In this document: in pieces, positions 16,699 through 26,874 of the stretch | Position numbering within the stretch: position 1 is the stretch's first letter | Layout: each line of letters opens with the position of its first letter | Origin: Gallionella sp. | GTDB lineage: Bacteria > Pseudomonadota > Gammaproteobacteria > Burkholderiales > Gallionellaceae | Direction of reading: 5' to 3' | Assembly: GCA_030652475.1 (NCBI GenBank) | Contig: JAUSAO010000005.1 | Coordinates: 1 to 60,273, forward strand | Length of the DNA stretch: 60,273 nt | Notes under the pieces: model-generated | The model's database searches: none | What the model was told of the DNA's origin: nothing | What the model saw: only the letters and a program-made list of their open reading frames with translations | Translations under genes and position numbers: made by a program

Positions 16699-18375
16699 AT
16701 GTCTTTTGTAATAAATTTCAAATCTCATATTGCCGAATTGTTTGCGCAGGCGTTGCGCGAGGTTGCGCCCGATGCGGCACAAATCGATATTCTCATCGAG
16801 CGTCCCAAGCAGGCTAGCCATGGCGATTACGCCTGCAATCTGGCAATGCAGTTGGCCAAACCACTGCGTAAATCGCCTCGTGATATCGCACAGGCGCTGA
16901 TCGCCGCCTTGCCTGCCTCTGAGGTGATTGAGAAAGTGGAAATCGCCGGAGCCGGTTTCATCAATCTGTTTCTCACCAAAGCGGCGAAGCAGGCGATTGT
17001 GCATGCCGTACTGCACGCGGGGGCGGGCTATGGCCACATTCATCTGGGCGCGGGACGCAAGTTGCAGGTGGAATTCGTCTCGGCCAATCCAACCGGCCCG
17101 TTGCACGTAGGTCACGGTCGCGGTGCGGCGGTGGGAGATTGTCTGTGCAATGTGCTGCATGCGGCGGGCTGGAATGTCACGCGCGAGTTCTACTATAACG
17201 ATGCGGGTGCGCAGATTGAAAATCTGATGCGTTCGGTGCAGTTGCGCTGCAAGGGCATCACGCCGGATGATCCGTCATGGCCGGAGGGCGGGTATCGCGG
17301 CGATTATATCGCCGATGTAGCCCGTGCCTACATGGCAATGGAAACGGTGGAGGCGGATGATCAGCGCACCACAGGCAAAGGGGACGCGGATGACGAGGTG
17401 GCGATACGCCATTTTGCCGTCGCCTACCTGCGTCGCGAACAGGACCTTGATCTGCGTGCCTTCAATGTGGAGTTTGATGTGTTCTCGCTGGAATCTGCGC
17501 TGTATAGCGAGGGCAAGGTGGAGGAGACGGTCAGCAGGCTGGTTGCCAGTGGTCATACTTATGAGCAGGACGATGCGTTGTGGCTGCGCACCACGGATTT
17601 TGGCGATGATAAAGACCGCGTGATGCGCAAGTCGGATGGCGGTTATACCTATTTTGTGCCGGACGTGGCTTATCATCTGGACAAGTGGCGGCGTGGTTTT
17701 GTGCGCGTCATCAACGAACAGGGTGCGGATCATCACAGCACCATCACGCGGGTAAGAGCCGGGTTGCAGGCGCTGGATATCGGCATACCCAAGGACTGGC
17801 CCGACTATGTGTTGCACCAGATGGTGACCGTGCTGAAGAACGGCGAAGAGGTAAAGATTTCCAAGCGTGCCGGCAGTTATGTCACGTTGCGTGACCTGAT
17901 CGATGAGGTCGGCTGCGATGCGACGCGTTATTTCCTCGCGGCGCGCCACCCGGATTCGCAACTGGTTTTTGATATTGATCTGGCAAAATCGAAAACGAAT
18001 GACAATCCCGTTTATTACATACAATATGCGCACGCCCGCATCAGCACCGTGCTGGAAACCTGGGGCGGAGAACGGCTGAGCTTGTTGCAGGCGGATTTCA
18101 GCCTGCTCGATAGTGAATACGAAACCGCGTTGTTGCAGTTGATGATTGATTACCCGCAAGTGATTGAGAGTGCGGCACAGGATCTGGCACCGCATCTGGT
18201 CGCGTTCTACCTGAAGGACTTAGCATCGGCGTTCCACAGCTACTATAATGCCTCTCGCTTTCTGGTCGATGATGAAGCGGTCAAGTGTGCGCGTCTGGCG
18301 CTGATTGCGGCAGCCGCGCAGGTGATGAGCAATGGCCTGGCGTTGCTGGGTGTCAGCGCGCCGGAAAAGATGTGA
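16699..18375 (+). CDS. argS: arginyl-tRNA synthetase
   Basis: A class I synthetase that charges tRNA-Arg, 558 residues, the usual length. The N-terminal Arg-tRNA synthetase domain comes first, then the HIGH-type motif [12 protein letters not shown] near residue 133 and a degenerate KMSKS equivalent (VKISKRAG) near 385. The DALR anticodon-binding domain ends the protein. The ATG at 16699 has AAGGG eight bases upstream. A longer frame from 16594 starts inside the preceding hairpin and is not native. It is followed after 45 bases by a SPOR-domain gene, a common pairing in betaproteobacteria. Confidence 0.96.
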   Translation: MSFVINFKSHIAELFAQALREVAPDAAQIDILIERPKQASHGDYACNLAMQLAKPLRKSPRDIAQALIAALPASEVIEKVEIAGAGFINLFLTKAAKQAIVHAVLHAGAGYGHIHLGAGRKLQVEFVSANPTGPLHVGHGRGAAVGDCLCNVLHAAGWNVTREFYYNDAGAQIENLMRSVQLRCKGITPDDPSWPEGGYRGDYIADVARAYMAMETVEADDQRTTGKGDADDEVAIRHFAVAYLRREQDLDLRAFNVEFDVFSLESALYSEGKVEETVSRLVASGHTYEQDDALWLRTTDFGDDKDRVMRKSDGGYTYFVPDVAYHLDKWRRGFVRVINEQGADHHSTITRVRAGLQALDIGIPKDWPDYVLHQMVTVLKNGEEVKISKRAGSYVTLRDLIDEVGCDATRYFLAARHPDSQLVFDIDLAKSKTNDNPVYYIQYAHARISTVLETWGGERLSLLQADFSLLDSEYETALLQLMIDYPQVIESAAQDLAPHLVAFYLKDLASAFHSYYNASRFLVDDEAVKCARLALIAAAAQVMSNGLALLGVSAPEKM

Positions 18376-18420
18376 TTGCGGCTGAGCCGTGCCTTATCTA
18401 CAAAAGGAAATGAATAAAAT

Positions 18421-19011
18421 ATGAGCAGAGCAACAAGCAACAAATCCACCTCGCCGCGCAAGAGCGGTAGTCCGATGTTAATGGGGATTTTGCTGGGCAT
18501 GATAGCGGGCGTCGCGCTGGCAGCCGGGTTGGCCTGGTTTTTGCTGAAATCGCCCAGTCCCTTCGTCAACAAGGAACAAGTGGTGAAACCGTCGGCGGAC
18601 ATCGTTAAGCCCGCCGTCGAAGTGGCCAAGCCCAGAATCGATCACGCTGCCGTCTCTGACGAAGAGGCCGCCGAGCCGCGTTTTGAGTTTTACAAGGTTT
18701 TGACGGATAAGCAGGATGCGACAGCGGATATGCAGCCTAAATCTGTCGAACCTCAGGCTGTAAGCAAACCCCCTGTTGCGTCCAAAGAAACGTATTTGCA
18801 GGCAGGCGCATTTGCGAATGCGGATGATGCGGAAAATCTTAAGGCGACATTGGCGATGAAAGGGCTGGAAGCCCACGTGCATACCGTGACGATTCCCGGC
18901 AAAGGCGAGATGCATCGCGTCCGGCTCGGCCCCTTTAAGAGCGAGCAGGAAATGACCAGTGTGCGCGGCACATTGAAACTAAATGGCATGGAGGCGACTC
19001 CAACGCGCTGA
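18421..19011 (+). CDS. SPOR domain protein (FtsN-like)
   Basis: A 196-residue single-pass inner-membrane protein. The short cytoplasmic N-terminus is basic, and the transmembrane helix lies at about residues 20-42 (LMGILLGMIAGVALAAGLAWFLL). A Lys/Pro/Val-rich periplasmic linker follows, then a SPOR domain at about 118-196 (YLQAGAFANADDAENLKATL, VRLGPFKSEQEM). SPOR domains bind denuded septal glycan. The layout matches FtsN, the late activator of division. It is probably co-transcribed with argS and followed by dsbA. Confidence 0.88.
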   Translation: MSRATSNKSTSPRKSGSPMLMGILLGMIAGVALAAGLAWFLLKSPSPFVNKEQVVKPSADIVKPAVEVAKPRIDHAAVSDEEAAEPRFEFYKVLTDKQDATADMQPKSVEPQAVSKPPVASKETYLQAGAFANADDAENLKATLAMKGLEAHVHTVTIPGKGEMHRVRLGPFKSEQEMTSVRGTLKLNGMEATPTR

Positions 19012-19102
19012 TTGCCATTCTGTCTTGAGCGACACAACAGTCGATTGACGGAACTGAATCTGTATTTTTTAGGTATACCTGCCATCATTTAAGGAGTAAT
19101 CG

Positions 19103-19744
19103 GTGAAAAATATTTTTAAGAGTCTGTTCGTTGCAGTATTTTTTCTGTTCGGCAGCACGGCATTTGCCGCTGCGCAGGCAGGTAAAGGTTACACCCTGCT
19201 TAATCCGGCGCAGCCCGTCAGCAGTAAGAAAATTGAAGTGCTGGAATTCTTCTTTTACGAATGTTCTCACTGTTTTTATTTGCACAACGAGCTGGCTGCA
19301 TGGGAAAAAACCATGCCCGCTGATGTTGAGTTGACCTTCGTGCCAACAATTTTCCGTGATTCTACCGAACCGCTGGCGCGTACTTTTTACGCGCTCGAAA
19401 GCATAGGGAAAATCAAACAAATGGATGACGCAATTTATCAGGCTATCCATGTGAAACAGGCGAATCTTTACGATCTGAATACGATAGGGGCATTTGTCGG
19501 CAGTAACGGTGTGGATCGCAGCAAATTTTCAGCCGCCTATAATTCTTTCACGGTGAATAGCAAGGTGGTGCGCGCCAAGCAGATGATACGCAGCTATGGT
19601 ATCAACGGCACGCCGACGCTGGTCGTGGATGGTAAATATGCGATTACCGGCTTGCAACCGGCTGATACCATTCGTGTTCTGAATGAGGTTATTGCGATGG
19701 TGCGCAAGTCCCGCCCTGCGGAAAGCAAGACAAAATCCAAGTGA
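19103..19744 (+). CDS. dsbA: periplasmic thiol:disulfide oxidoreductase DsbA
   Basis: Introduces disulfides into exported proteins. It has 213 residues with a signal peptide (about 1-22, STAFA). The thioredoxin fold has its active site C54-S-H-C57 in FFYECSHCFYLHNE, and the cis-proline loop GTPTLVV is present. The usual DsbA dipeptide is Pro-His, and the Ser-His variant here is less common and might shift the redox potential. The start is GTG with a near-perfect AAGGAGT upstream. A TTGACG at 19045-19050 is a possible -35, but no good -10 follows it. Confidence 0.93.
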   Translation: MKNIFKSLFVAVFFLFGSTAFAAAQAGKGYTLLNPAQPVSSKKIEVLEFFFYECSHCFYLHNELAAWEKTMPADVELTFVPTIFRDSTEPLARTFYALESIGKIKQMDDAIYQAIHVKQANLYDLNTIGAFVGSNGVDRSKFSAAYNSFTVNSKVVRAKQMIRSYGINGTPTLVVDGKYAITGLQPADTIRVLNEVIAMVRKSRPAESKTKSK

Positions 19745-19751
19745 ACAAGGG

Positions 19752-20600
19752 ATGAAGGAGGAAGAGGGAAGAGGCAAGGGGGGGAAATCCTCAATCCTCG
19801 CTCCTGAATCCCGTCTTCGGGTAGTAGTAAGTGGCGCGTCGAGTGGCTTGGGTTTGGCGCTTGCGCGCCATTATCTTGAGCGTGGCGCCATCGTTGCCGC
19901 CTTCGCCCGGCGCAGCGAATTGCTGCACGCGCTGGCGGCAGAATTTCCCGGTCAGGTTCATTGCTATGCGCTGGACGTGCGCGACGGTGCGGCCGTGCAA
20001 CGGGCCGCCCTTGATTTTATCGGCTGTGTGGGCGTGCCGGAGGTGGTTATCGCTAACGCGGGGGTCAGCGTGGGTACGCTCACCGAATACGCCGAGGATG
20101 TGGATGCATTCCAGCAGGTGATGGACATCAATGTGATGGGGATGGTGAAGACTTTTCAGCCCTTTGTCGCGGCGATGCGTGATGCAGCCGGTTGCTCGGG
20201 TGGTGGGAAAGGTGAGAAATATACGCTGGTGGGCATTGCCAGCGTGGCGGGCCTGCGCGGTTTGCCGGGGGCGGGCGCCTACTCTGCCTCCAAATCCGCC
20301 GCGATTACCTATCTGGAATCACTGCGCGTTGAGCTGCATGGCAGCGGCGTGAAAGTGGTTACGCTTTGTCCGGGTTATATCAGGACTGCGATGACAATGA
20401 TCAATCCTTACGCTATGCCCTTCATTCTGGATGCGGACGAGGCGGCACGGCGCATGGTGCGCATTATCGCGCGACAAACATCTTATGCTGTGATTCCGTG
20501 GCAAATGGGTTTGGTCGGCGTGCTGCTCAAATCGCTGCCGCGCGGGCTGTATGACCGGCTGTTTGCCCATGCGCCGCACAAGCCACGCGGCCTGCTTTAA
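19752..20600 (+). CDS. short-chain dehydrogenase/reductase
   Basis: A 282-residue SDR. The Rossmann motif VSGASSGLGLALARHY lies near residue 27, NAG (VIANAGVSVG) near 97, and the catalytic Ser and YxxxK (YSASKSAAITYLESL) near 175. The substrate is unknown. The first 24 residues (KEEEGRGKGGKSS and onward) are purine-rich repeat-like sequence rather than the usual direct entry into the Rossmann strand, so the native N-terminus may have been replaced by repeat DNA. The ATG at 19752 is the only sensible start. At the other end, the stop codon TAA lies in the first bases of a family 1 repeat. Confidence 0.85.
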   Translation: MKEEEGRGKGGKSSILAPESRLRVVVSGASSGLGLALARHYLERGAIVAAFARRSELLHALAAEFPGQVHCYALDVRDGAAVQRAALDFIGCVGVPEVVIANAGVSVGTLTEYAEDVDAFQQVMDINVMGMVKTFQPFVAAMRDAAGCSGGGKGEKYTLVGIASVAGLRGLPGAGAYSASKSAAITYLESLRVELHGSGVKVVTLCPGYIRTAMTMINPYAMPFILDADEAARRMVRIIARQTSYAVIPWQMGLVGVLLKSLPRGLYDRLFAHAPHKPRGLL

Positions 20601-20722
20601 CGTGAAACTCACGTAGTGGTACGTTTGCCCCTTCCCTCGCAAGAATTGCGGGGGAAGGTTGGGAAGGGGGCGGGCATGGCGGGTTTCATTATCAGGGGTG
20701 GTCACTTTCCCATGCCCGTTAG
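20597..20722 (+). repeat. dispersed palindromic element, family 1, copy B
   Basis: Begins TTAACGTGAAACTCACGTAG and ends CATGCCCGTTAG, with the terminal stem CGGGCATGG/CCATGCCCG and an internal CCTTCCC/GGGAAGG-type hairpin. It is almost identical to copy C (59669-59795). Its first bases supply the stop codon of the SDR gene. The remaining gap to rdgC (20768-20936) shows no gene. Confidence 0.88.
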
Positions 20723-20734
20723 TTCGCAGCAATC

Positions 20735-20767
20735 AAAAAAAGCCCCTGAGCCATGACGGCCAGGGGC
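20735..20767 (-). terminator. Rho-independent terminator for rdgC (minus strand)
   Basis: GCCCCTG (20742-20748) pairs with CAGGGGC (20761-20767), extended by an inner GCC/GGC after a bulged A. On the minus strand it is followed by seven T (A-run 20735-20741). It lies about 170 bases downstream of the rdgC stop. Confidence 0.75.
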
Positions 20768-20936
20768 AAAATGTCTTAACAATTTGGGAGGAGTTAAGAG
20801 ACCTGCTCAGGGGGCTAAGCAGGTGTCAGCTTGCGCCAACTGCATACTCAGGCAGCCTTATTTCAAATAAGTTCAACGGATTTATAAAAAAATCAATGGT
20901 TTTTTGAGTGGGTTTATGTACTGGTGTCTGCGATCT

Positions 20937-21839
20937 TCAACCGTGGGCTTTTTCACCGCCTAACGCTACGCCCAGGTCGGTCAGCATATTGGCCAGTTCA
21001 CCTGTCATCAACGTGAAGTCCAGCTCGAACATTTCGTCAGCATTATCGGCCAGCGTGGTTGATTCTTCCTTGATGATATCCAGGAATTCGAGTCGCTTGA
21101 TTTGCAGTTGCTCGGTCATAACGAAGGAAATCCGGCTGTTCCAGGTCATGCCCAGACGGGTGGCGCGCTTTCCCGCCGCAATATGGGCAAGAATCTCTTC
21201 ACCTTCCAGCGCGTGATTGGCATAACGTACCGTAGCGCGGCTTTCACCCGTGGCACGTAGTTCCAGTTCGCGGTCTATCGTGAAGCCAGTCGGTGCATTG
21301 TCACCGGCAAGCCAGTCCGTCATCGCGGCAACCGGGGAGAGCTCGGTGTGCAACGGCTTGACCGGCAGATCATCCAGGGTTTTGTGCAGAAATTCCAGCA
21401 ACTCTTCCGCCTTGGCCGCAGAAGCTGCATCTATGATCAAACGGCCGTTGGCCGTATCCAGCCATGCGCAGGTTGTGCGTTGAATCGCAAAGGCTCTGGG
21501 GAGCAACTCCGCGGTAATCGCTTCTTTGATGTCCTTCAGCTCTTTGCGGCCCACTTTGTAACCCTGTTGCGCCTCGATGTCGGTGACACGTTCTTTGGCA
21601 AAGCGGTTGATGATGGTGGCCGGCAATAATTTTTGTTCTACGCCCAGTGCAAACAGGATTTGCCCGTTGCTGGCGTGAACCAGGCGGTCATCGCCACGGC
21701 AGGAAACCCAACCGCGACTCTGTTTGTCCAGCCCGCTGCACGGTTGTAACGGCTTGAGCGCCAGTTTTTCCTGTAATGCAGCGGCCGTAATAGCGTAATC
21801 AGCAGGCAGGCGATAAATGAAAATATTTTTAAACCACAT
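20937..21839 (-). CDS. rdgC: recombination-associated protein RdgC
   Basis: A ring-forming DNA-binding protein that limits RecA activity, 300 residues, full length. It opens MWFKNIFIYRL, with the conserved GWVSCRGDD, LPRAFAIQRTTCAWLD and C-terminal LEFLDIIKEES segments. The ATG at 21839 matches the family start, and a longer in-frame TTG start is not supported. It lies 95 bases downstream of ald on the same strand. A terminator at 20735-20767 ends the transcript. Confidence 0.95.
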   Translation of the reverse strand: MWFKNIFIYRLPADYAITAAALQEKLALKPLQPCSGLDKQSRGWVSCRGDDRLVHASNGQILFALGVEQKLLPATIINRFAKERVTDIEAQQGYKVGRKELKDIKEAITAELLPRAFAIQRTTCAWLDTANGRLIIDAASAAKAEELLEFLHKTLDDLPVKPLHTELSPVAAMTDWLAGDNAPTGFTIDRELELRATGESRATVRYANHALEGEEILAHIAAGKRATRLGMTWNSRISFVMTEQLQIKRLEFLDIIKEESTTLADNADEMFELDFTLMTGELANMLTDLGVALGGEKAHG

Positions 21840-21933
21840 GGCAGGATTCCCGAAAAACCGCCGATTATACAGACCGGCCAAGAAAAATTGGCTACGGAAA
21901 ATCTAAAAGACGGCCGGGAAAATTCAAACGGGC

Positions 21934-23049
21934 TCAGTTCAGGAGGGTATAGGGAAGGTGATATTCCAGATTGAACGCTTCTGCCACCTTTTTGTAGGTG
22001 ACCTTGCCGTCGATGATATTCAGCCCCTTGAGCAGCGCGGGTGATTCCTTGAGCGCCCGCTGCCAGCCTTTGTCAGCCAGTTGCAGCACGAAGGGAAAGG
22101 TTGCGTTAGTGAGTGCCAGTGTCGAGGTGACCGGCACGCTGCCGGGCATATTGGTCACACCGTAGTGAACCACGCCGTCCACGATGAAAGTCGGGTTTTC
22201 ATGTGTGGTCGAATGTATGGTCTCGCTACAGCCACCCTGATCAATTGAAGTGTCCACGATTACCGTCCCTTTGCGCATCAGTTTGAGATCTTCGCGGCGC
22301 AGTAATTTGGGTGTCACGCCACCCGGTATCAATACCGCGCCGATGATCAGGTCGGCACTGGTGATTTGTTCCAGCAGATTGTGACGGTCGGAGAATACCA
22401 GTTGCACATTGGCGGGCATGGTATGACTGAGCTGGCGTAATTTTTCCAGCGATGTGTCTAGAATGATCACGGTGGCGCCCAGACCCGCAGCCATTTTTGC
22501 CGCATTCATCCCGACCACGCCCCCGCCGAGGATCAGGACTCTGGCGGGTGGTACGCCGGGCACGCCGCCGAGCAGCACGCCACGGCCACCCTGCAACTTC
22601 TCAAGATACTTTGCTCCTTCCTGTACGGCCATGCGCCCGGCAACTTCGGACATCGGCGTCAGCAAGGGCAATTCGCGCGAGGGCAGCTCGACCGTCTCAT
22701 ACGCGATGCAGACTGCATTGGAGGCGATGTGCGCCTGGGTTAACGGTTCGCTGGCCGCAAAGTGAAAGTAGGTGAAAATAATCTGGCCGGGTTTGATGTG
22801 CGGCCACTCGGCTTCGATGGGTTCTTTTACCTTTACGATCATGTCAGCTGCAGCCCAGATCGTGGCGGCTTCAGCTTCAATGCGTGCACCGGCGAGCAGG
22901 TATTGTTCGTCGCTGAAGCCGCTGCCCGTGCCCGCGCCTGTTTCGACCAGAACAGAATGCCCGTTCGCGACCAGCGCTTCTGCACCAGCGGGAGTCAGCG
23001 AGATGCGGTTCTCGTTGGTTTTCAGTTCCTTGGGGATGCCGATTTTCAT
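21934..23049 (-). CDS. ald: alanine dehydrogenase
   Basis: NAD-dependent L-alanine dehydrogenase (alanine to pyruvate and ammonia), 371 residues, the normal length. The N-terminal catalytic domain starts MKIGIPKELKTNENRISLTP and carries the substrate Lys in VKVKEP and His in FTYFHFA. The NAD-binding Rossmann turn GGGVVGMNAAKMAAGLGA lies near 174, and SIDQGGCSET near 268. It shares its strand with rdgC but is probably expressed independently. Confidence 0.96.
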   Translation of the reverse strand: MKIGIPKELKTNENRISLTPAGAEALVANGHSVLVETGAGTGSGFSDEQYLLAGARIEAEAATIWAAADMIVKVKEPIEAEWPHIKPGQIIFTYFHFAASEPLTQAHIASNAVCIAYETVELPSRELPLLTPMSEVAGRMAVQEGAKYLEKLQGGRGVLLGGVPGVPPARVLILGGGVVGMNAAKMAAGLGATVIILDTSLEKLRQLSHTMPANVQLVFSDRHNLLEQITSADLIIGAVLIPGGVTPKLLRREDLKLMRKGTVIVDTSIDQGGCSETIHSTTHENPTFIVDGVVHYGVTNMPGSVPVTSTLALTNATFPFVLQLADKGWQRALKESPALLKGLNIIDGKVTYKKVAEAFNLEYHLPYTLLN

Positions 23050-23210
23050 GAATTGCCTTTAATTAAGTGTGGTAGAAGGCTATCACGTGTGCGCAAGCAG
23101 GTAAACTGGCTTCGCTTGCTGCCTTTGATAAATTGTGCTGTGACACAGGCGGGTGTCCGACAGCGTTATGGTATGCTTATCGGCAGTTCCGTTAGTCACT
23201 TTTTACCTTG

Positions 23211-25157
23211 ATGAAATTCCTTGTTTTGTTATTGTCACTGATTGCCAGCACCGCGCTGGCGGGGCAGGATGACGACTTTTTGGCTGCCCGGGATGCGTTT
23301 CGGGCGGGCGATGCCGCCAAGCTGGCCATCTTCGCGCAGCGTCTCCAGCATTCACCGCTGGAAGTTTATATTTCCTATTACCAGTTGAGAATGAAGCTGG
23401 AAACAGTTGATGTCGGGGTTATCCGCGCTTATTTGGCGCGTCCTGATGATACGCCGCTGATAGACAAAATGCGCGCCGAGTGGCTCAGAACACTGGGCAG
23501 GAAACAGAAATGGGACCTGTTCGATAACGAGTATCCGCGCCTGCTTGCTGAAGATGCGGAGTTGGCTTGTTACGCCTTGCAATCGCGTATGAGAAGCCAG
23601 CAGCAGGCCGTGTTGCGTGAGGTGCGTGAACTGTGGTTCAGCGGCAAGGATATGCCGGAAAGCTGCGGCACGGTGTTCGAGGCGGCTCTGACTGCGGGCG
23701 TGATTACGCAACAGGATATCTGGCAACGGCTGCGCCTGGCGCTGGAAGCAGGTAATGCATCGCTTGCCAAGTATCTTGCCGGGCAACTGGCGGGCGAACG
23801 TGAAATCTTGCCAGACGCGCTGAGCCGTGCGATGGAAAACCCCGGTCGTTATCTGGAACGTGAATCGCTCGATAACGCAAGCGCAAGCGCAGGTCAGCGT
23901 GCAGTGGCGTTGTTTGCCTTGCAACGTTTGGCCAAGCAATCCCCGGATCTGGCGGCCAGGCACTGGGAGAAATTGGCGCTACATTTCCCGGAAAGCGAAC
24001 AGCATTATTTCTTCGGCTGGCTGGCATATGAGGGGGCGCGCAAGCATGATGCCCGTGCGCCGCAATGGTTCAGGGAGTCAGGCAAAATATCACTGAATGA
24101 GCAGCAATCCGCCTGGCGGGTACGTGCAGCACTGCGTGCGCAGGATTGGCACGAAGTGTTGTCAGCCATTAATGTGATGAGTGCGGCGCAGCGCAATGAG
24201 GCAGCCTGGCGATACTGGCAGGCGCGCGCGCTGCAGGCCTCGGGAAAACGTGGCGAAGCGGCGAAAATCTTCGTGCCGCTGAGCGCGGAATATGATTTCT
24301 ACGGGCAACTGGCCAGCGATGAATTGGCTGACACGCCTGTGCTCAGTACGCAGCAAACGATTTATCAGCCGGGTAAAAATGACGTGGCAACCATTGCCGC
24401 GTTGCCTGGGGTTCAACGCGCGCTGGCGTTGTATCGCATGGATTTGCGTACCGATGCGATGCGGGAGTGGATATGGGTCATCCGCAATTTTAACGACCAG
24501 GAATTGCTTGCTGCAGCGGAAATTGCACGGCGCAATGAAATGTATGATCGCGCTATCAACACGGCTGAGAAAACCGTGAGAGTTCACGATTTCGGTCTGC
24601 GCTATCTTGCACCCTACCGCGCTGCGCTGCGCGAACATATTCAGGAAAACAGCCTGGAAGAAGCCTGGGTATATGGCCTGATGCGTCAGGAGAGCCGCTT
24701 TGTGACGTCCGCAAAATCCGGGGTGGGTGCGGCGGGATTGATGCAAGTTATGCCCGCGACGGCAAGCTGGATAGCCAAAAAGCTGGGTTTAAAAGATTAT
24801 CGGGAGTCGCTGATACACCAGTTGGATACCAATCTGAGGCTGGGTACGTTTTATATGAAAAATATGTTGTCATCGCTGGACGATAGTCCGGTGCTGGCTT
24901 CAGCCGCCTACAATGCCGGGCCGGGCCGGGCGCGACGCTGGCGTGCAGAGGCGCCGATGGAAGGCGCAATTTATGCCGAGACAATCCCGTTCAACGAGAC
25001 ACGAGATTATGTAAAGAAAGTGATGAGCAATACGGTGTATTACGCCAGGCAATTCGGTGACTCGCCACGTTCCCTGAAGCAGCGCGTGGGGGTTATTACC
25101 GGCAAACCCGGCGACAATACGCTCGCTGATGATAAGTCCCCGGGTGCGACGCAATGA
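23211..25157 (+). CDS. slt: soluble lytic murein transglycosylase
   Basis: A periplasmic enzyme that cleaves the MurNAc-GlcNAc bond with formation of 1,6-anhydromuramic acid, 648 residues. The signal peptide covers about 1-18. A long alpha-helical superhelical ring (about 20-450) is followed by the SLT lysozyme-like domain, with catalytic Glu in GLMRQESRF near 487, then GVGAAGLMQVMPATA and AAYNAGPGRARRW. The ATG at 23211 is preferred to an adjacent TTG. The stop overlaps the cca start by 4 nt. Confidence 0.94.
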   Translation: MKFLVLLLSLIASTALAGQDDDFLAARDAFRAGDAAKLAIFAQRLQHSPLEVYISYYQLRMKLETVDVGVIRAYLARPDDTPLIDKMRAEWLRTLGRKQKWDLFDNEYPRLLAEDAELACYALQSRMRSQQQAVLREVRELWFSGKDMPESCGTVFEAALTAGVITQQDIWQRLRLALEAGNASLAKYLAGQLAGEREILPDALSRAMENPGRYLERESLDNASASAGQRAVALFALQRLAKQSPDLAARHWEKLALHFPESEQHYFFGWLAYEGARKHDARAPQWFRESGKISLNEQQSAWRVRAALRAQDWHEVLSAINVMSAAQRNEAAWRYWQARALQASGKRGEAAKIFVPLSAEYDFYGQLASDELADTPVLSTQQTIYQPGKNDVATIAALPGVQRALALYRMDLRTDAMREWIWVIRNFNDQELLAAAEIARRNEMYDRAINTAEKTVRVHDFGLRYLAPYRAALREHIQENSLEEAWVYGLMRQESRFVTSAKSGVGAAGLMQVMPATASWIAKKLGLKDYRESLIHQLDTNLRLGTFYMKNMLSSLDDSPVLASAAYNAGPGRARRWRAEAPMEGAIYAETIPFNETRDYVKKVMSNTVYYARQFGDSPRSLKQRVGVITGKPGDNTLADDKSPGATQ

Positions 25158-26386
25158 ACGCTACCATTTACTGCGTAGGGGGTGCGGTGCGCGACCGTTT
25201 GCTGGGCTTGCCGGTAAAAGATCATGACTGGGTCGTGGTGGGCAGCACGCCGGAAGCGATGGTGGCGCAGGGTTTTCAGCCAGTGGGCAAGGACTTCCCG
25301 GTTTTTCTGCATCCCGATACCCATGAGGAATATGCCCTGGCACGCACCGAACGCAAGACGGCGCTCGGCTACAAGGGTTTTGTCGTCCACGCTGCAGCTG
25401 ATGTCACGCTGGAACAGGATTTGCTGCGTCGTGATTTTACCGTCAATGCGATTGCACAGGATGGCGATGGCAAGCTGATTGATCCGTATAACGGTATCGC
25501 TGATTTGCGCGCCGGAATTTTGCGCCATGTCAGTGGTGCATTCAATGAAGATCCGGTGCGGATTCTGCGTGCTGCGCGGTTTGCGTCACGTTTCGGCTTT
25601 ACCATTGCAGCGGAAACGCTGTCGCTGATGCGCGATATGGTAGACAACGGCGAAGTTGACGCGCTGGTGCCTGAACGTGTCTGGCAGGAACTGGCGCGTG
25701 GGCTGATGGAGAAAACCCCCTCGCGTTTCTTTACCACGCTGCGCAGTTGCGGTGCGTTGGCGAAGATAATGCCCGAAGTGGATGCCTTATTTGGCGTGCC
25801 GCAGCCGGAAAAATATCATCCCGAAATCGACTGCGGTATTCATACGCTGATGGTGGTTGACGATGCTGCGCGCCATGATTACACGCTGGAAGTGCGTTTT
25901 GCCGCGCTGACGCATGATCTGGGCAAGGGTACAACGCCGAAGGATGAATGGCCGCGCCATATCGGCCATGAATTGCGCAGCGTGGGCTTGGTGAAAACGC
26001 TGGCCCAGCGGTTGCGTGCGACGGGGGAATGCCGCGATCTGGCCTTGTTGGCAGCGCGTTATCACGGTGATATTCACCGCGCCATGGAACTACGCGCCGA
26101 TACGATAGTCAAGTTGTTCCAGTCTGCCGATGCCTGGCGCCGCCCTGAGCGGTTTGCGCAATTGCTGCAAGCCTGTGCGTCGGACGCACGCGGACGCGGG
26201 GGGAGTGAGCATGAACCTTATCCGCAAGCGGACTATTTGCTGCAATTGTTGGCGGTTGCGCGTGCGCTGGATGCGGGCGAGATTGCGCGCTCATGCCAGG
26301 GTGCAATACCTGTAGCCGTCCAGCAGGCGCGTATCAGTGCGATAAAAAACCAGATGGAAAACACGGAAAGGAGCAGTAATGGGTAA
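25154..26386 (+). CDS. cca: multifunctional CCA-adding tRNA nucleotidyltransferase
   Basis: Adds or repairs the 3' CCA of tRNA. It has 410 residues. The class II nucleotidyltransferase core starts GGAVRDRLLGLPVKDHDWVVVG (residues 7-28) with its metal-binding DxD equivalent, then RRDFTVNAIA and EDPVRILRAARFA. A C-terminal HD phosphohydrolase domain (HTLMVVDDAARHDY and AALTHDLGKG, about 230-262) makes it the long, multifunctional type. It is translationally coupled to slt (ATGA) and overlaps the EF-hand gene by 8 nt. Confidence 0.96.
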   Translation: MNATIYCVGGAVRDRLLGLPVKDHDWVVVGSTPEAMVAQGFQPVGKDFPVFLHPDTHEEYALARTERKTALGYKGFVVHAAADVTLEQDLLRRDFTVNAIAQDGDGKLIDPYNGIADLRAGILRHVSGAFNEDPVRILRAARFASRFGFTIAAETLSLMRDMVDNGEVDALVPERVWQELARGLMEKTPSRFFTTLRSCGALAKIMPEVDALFGVPQPEKYHPEIDCGIHTLMVVDDAARHDYTLEVRFAALTHDLGKGTTPKDEWPRHIGHELRSVGLVKTLAQRLRATGECRDLALLAARYHGDIHRAMELRADTIVKLFQSADAWRRPERFAQLLQACASDARGRGGSEHEPYPQADYLLQLLAVARALDAGEIARSCQGAIPVAVQQARISAIKNQMENTERSSNG

Positions 26387-26873
26387 ATGGATAGTGGGTG
26401 TATTGCTGGTTGCCATGCCATGCATGGCATGGTCGGCAGAGCAGGCCGCCAGCCGCAATCAGGAGCTGAGGTTTAACCAGATGTTCCGTAATCTGGATGC
26501 CAATAATACCGGCAAAATATCCAGAGCGGAAGCCGGGTTAAAAGCGCCTGCACTGGCAGAAAACTTTGATCAGATTGATGTTGATCATGATGGCGGACTG
26601 ACAAAAAAGGAAATCAAGGATGCTTTTTTGGCAGCAGATACCCGACGGCGTGAGTTTAGCCGGAGCCTGGAGGCGGCGGACAACGATAAAAATGGCAAAT
26701 TATCACGCGATGAGGCTAAGGTATTGCCCAATATGAGCGCAAATTTTGATGCGATAGACAGCAATCATGACGAACAACTGGTCATGAAGGAAATTGCCGA
26801 TTATGTGCGTGCGAAGGACAATGCGGATTCAGCGGCGGTTGCCGGGTCTGCCGGGTCTGCCGGGTCTCAGTAA
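26379..26873 (+). CDS. exported EF-hand calcium-binding protein
   Basis: A 164-residue protein with a signal peptide (about 1-20, MPCMAWSA) and four EF-hand loops: DANNTGKISRAE, DVDHDGGLTKKE, DNDKNGKLSRDE and a degenerate DSNHDEQLVMKE. It probably binds Ca2+ in the periplasm, and no partner is evident. The C-terminus is a recent-looking tandem (GSAGSAGS) encoded by three copies of GCCGGGTCT, so its length may vary between strains. It overlaps cca by 8 nt and converges on the MidA-like gene with a 1-base gap. Confidence 0.85.
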   Translation: MGKWIVGVLLVAMPCMAWSAEQAASRNQELRFNQMFRNLDANNTGKISRAEAGLKAPALAENFDQIDVDHDGGLTKKEIKDAFLAADTRRREFSRSLEAADNDKNGKLSRDEAKVLPNMSANFDAIDSNHDEQLVMKEIADYVRAKDNADSAAVAGSAGSAGSQ

Positions 26874-26874
26874 T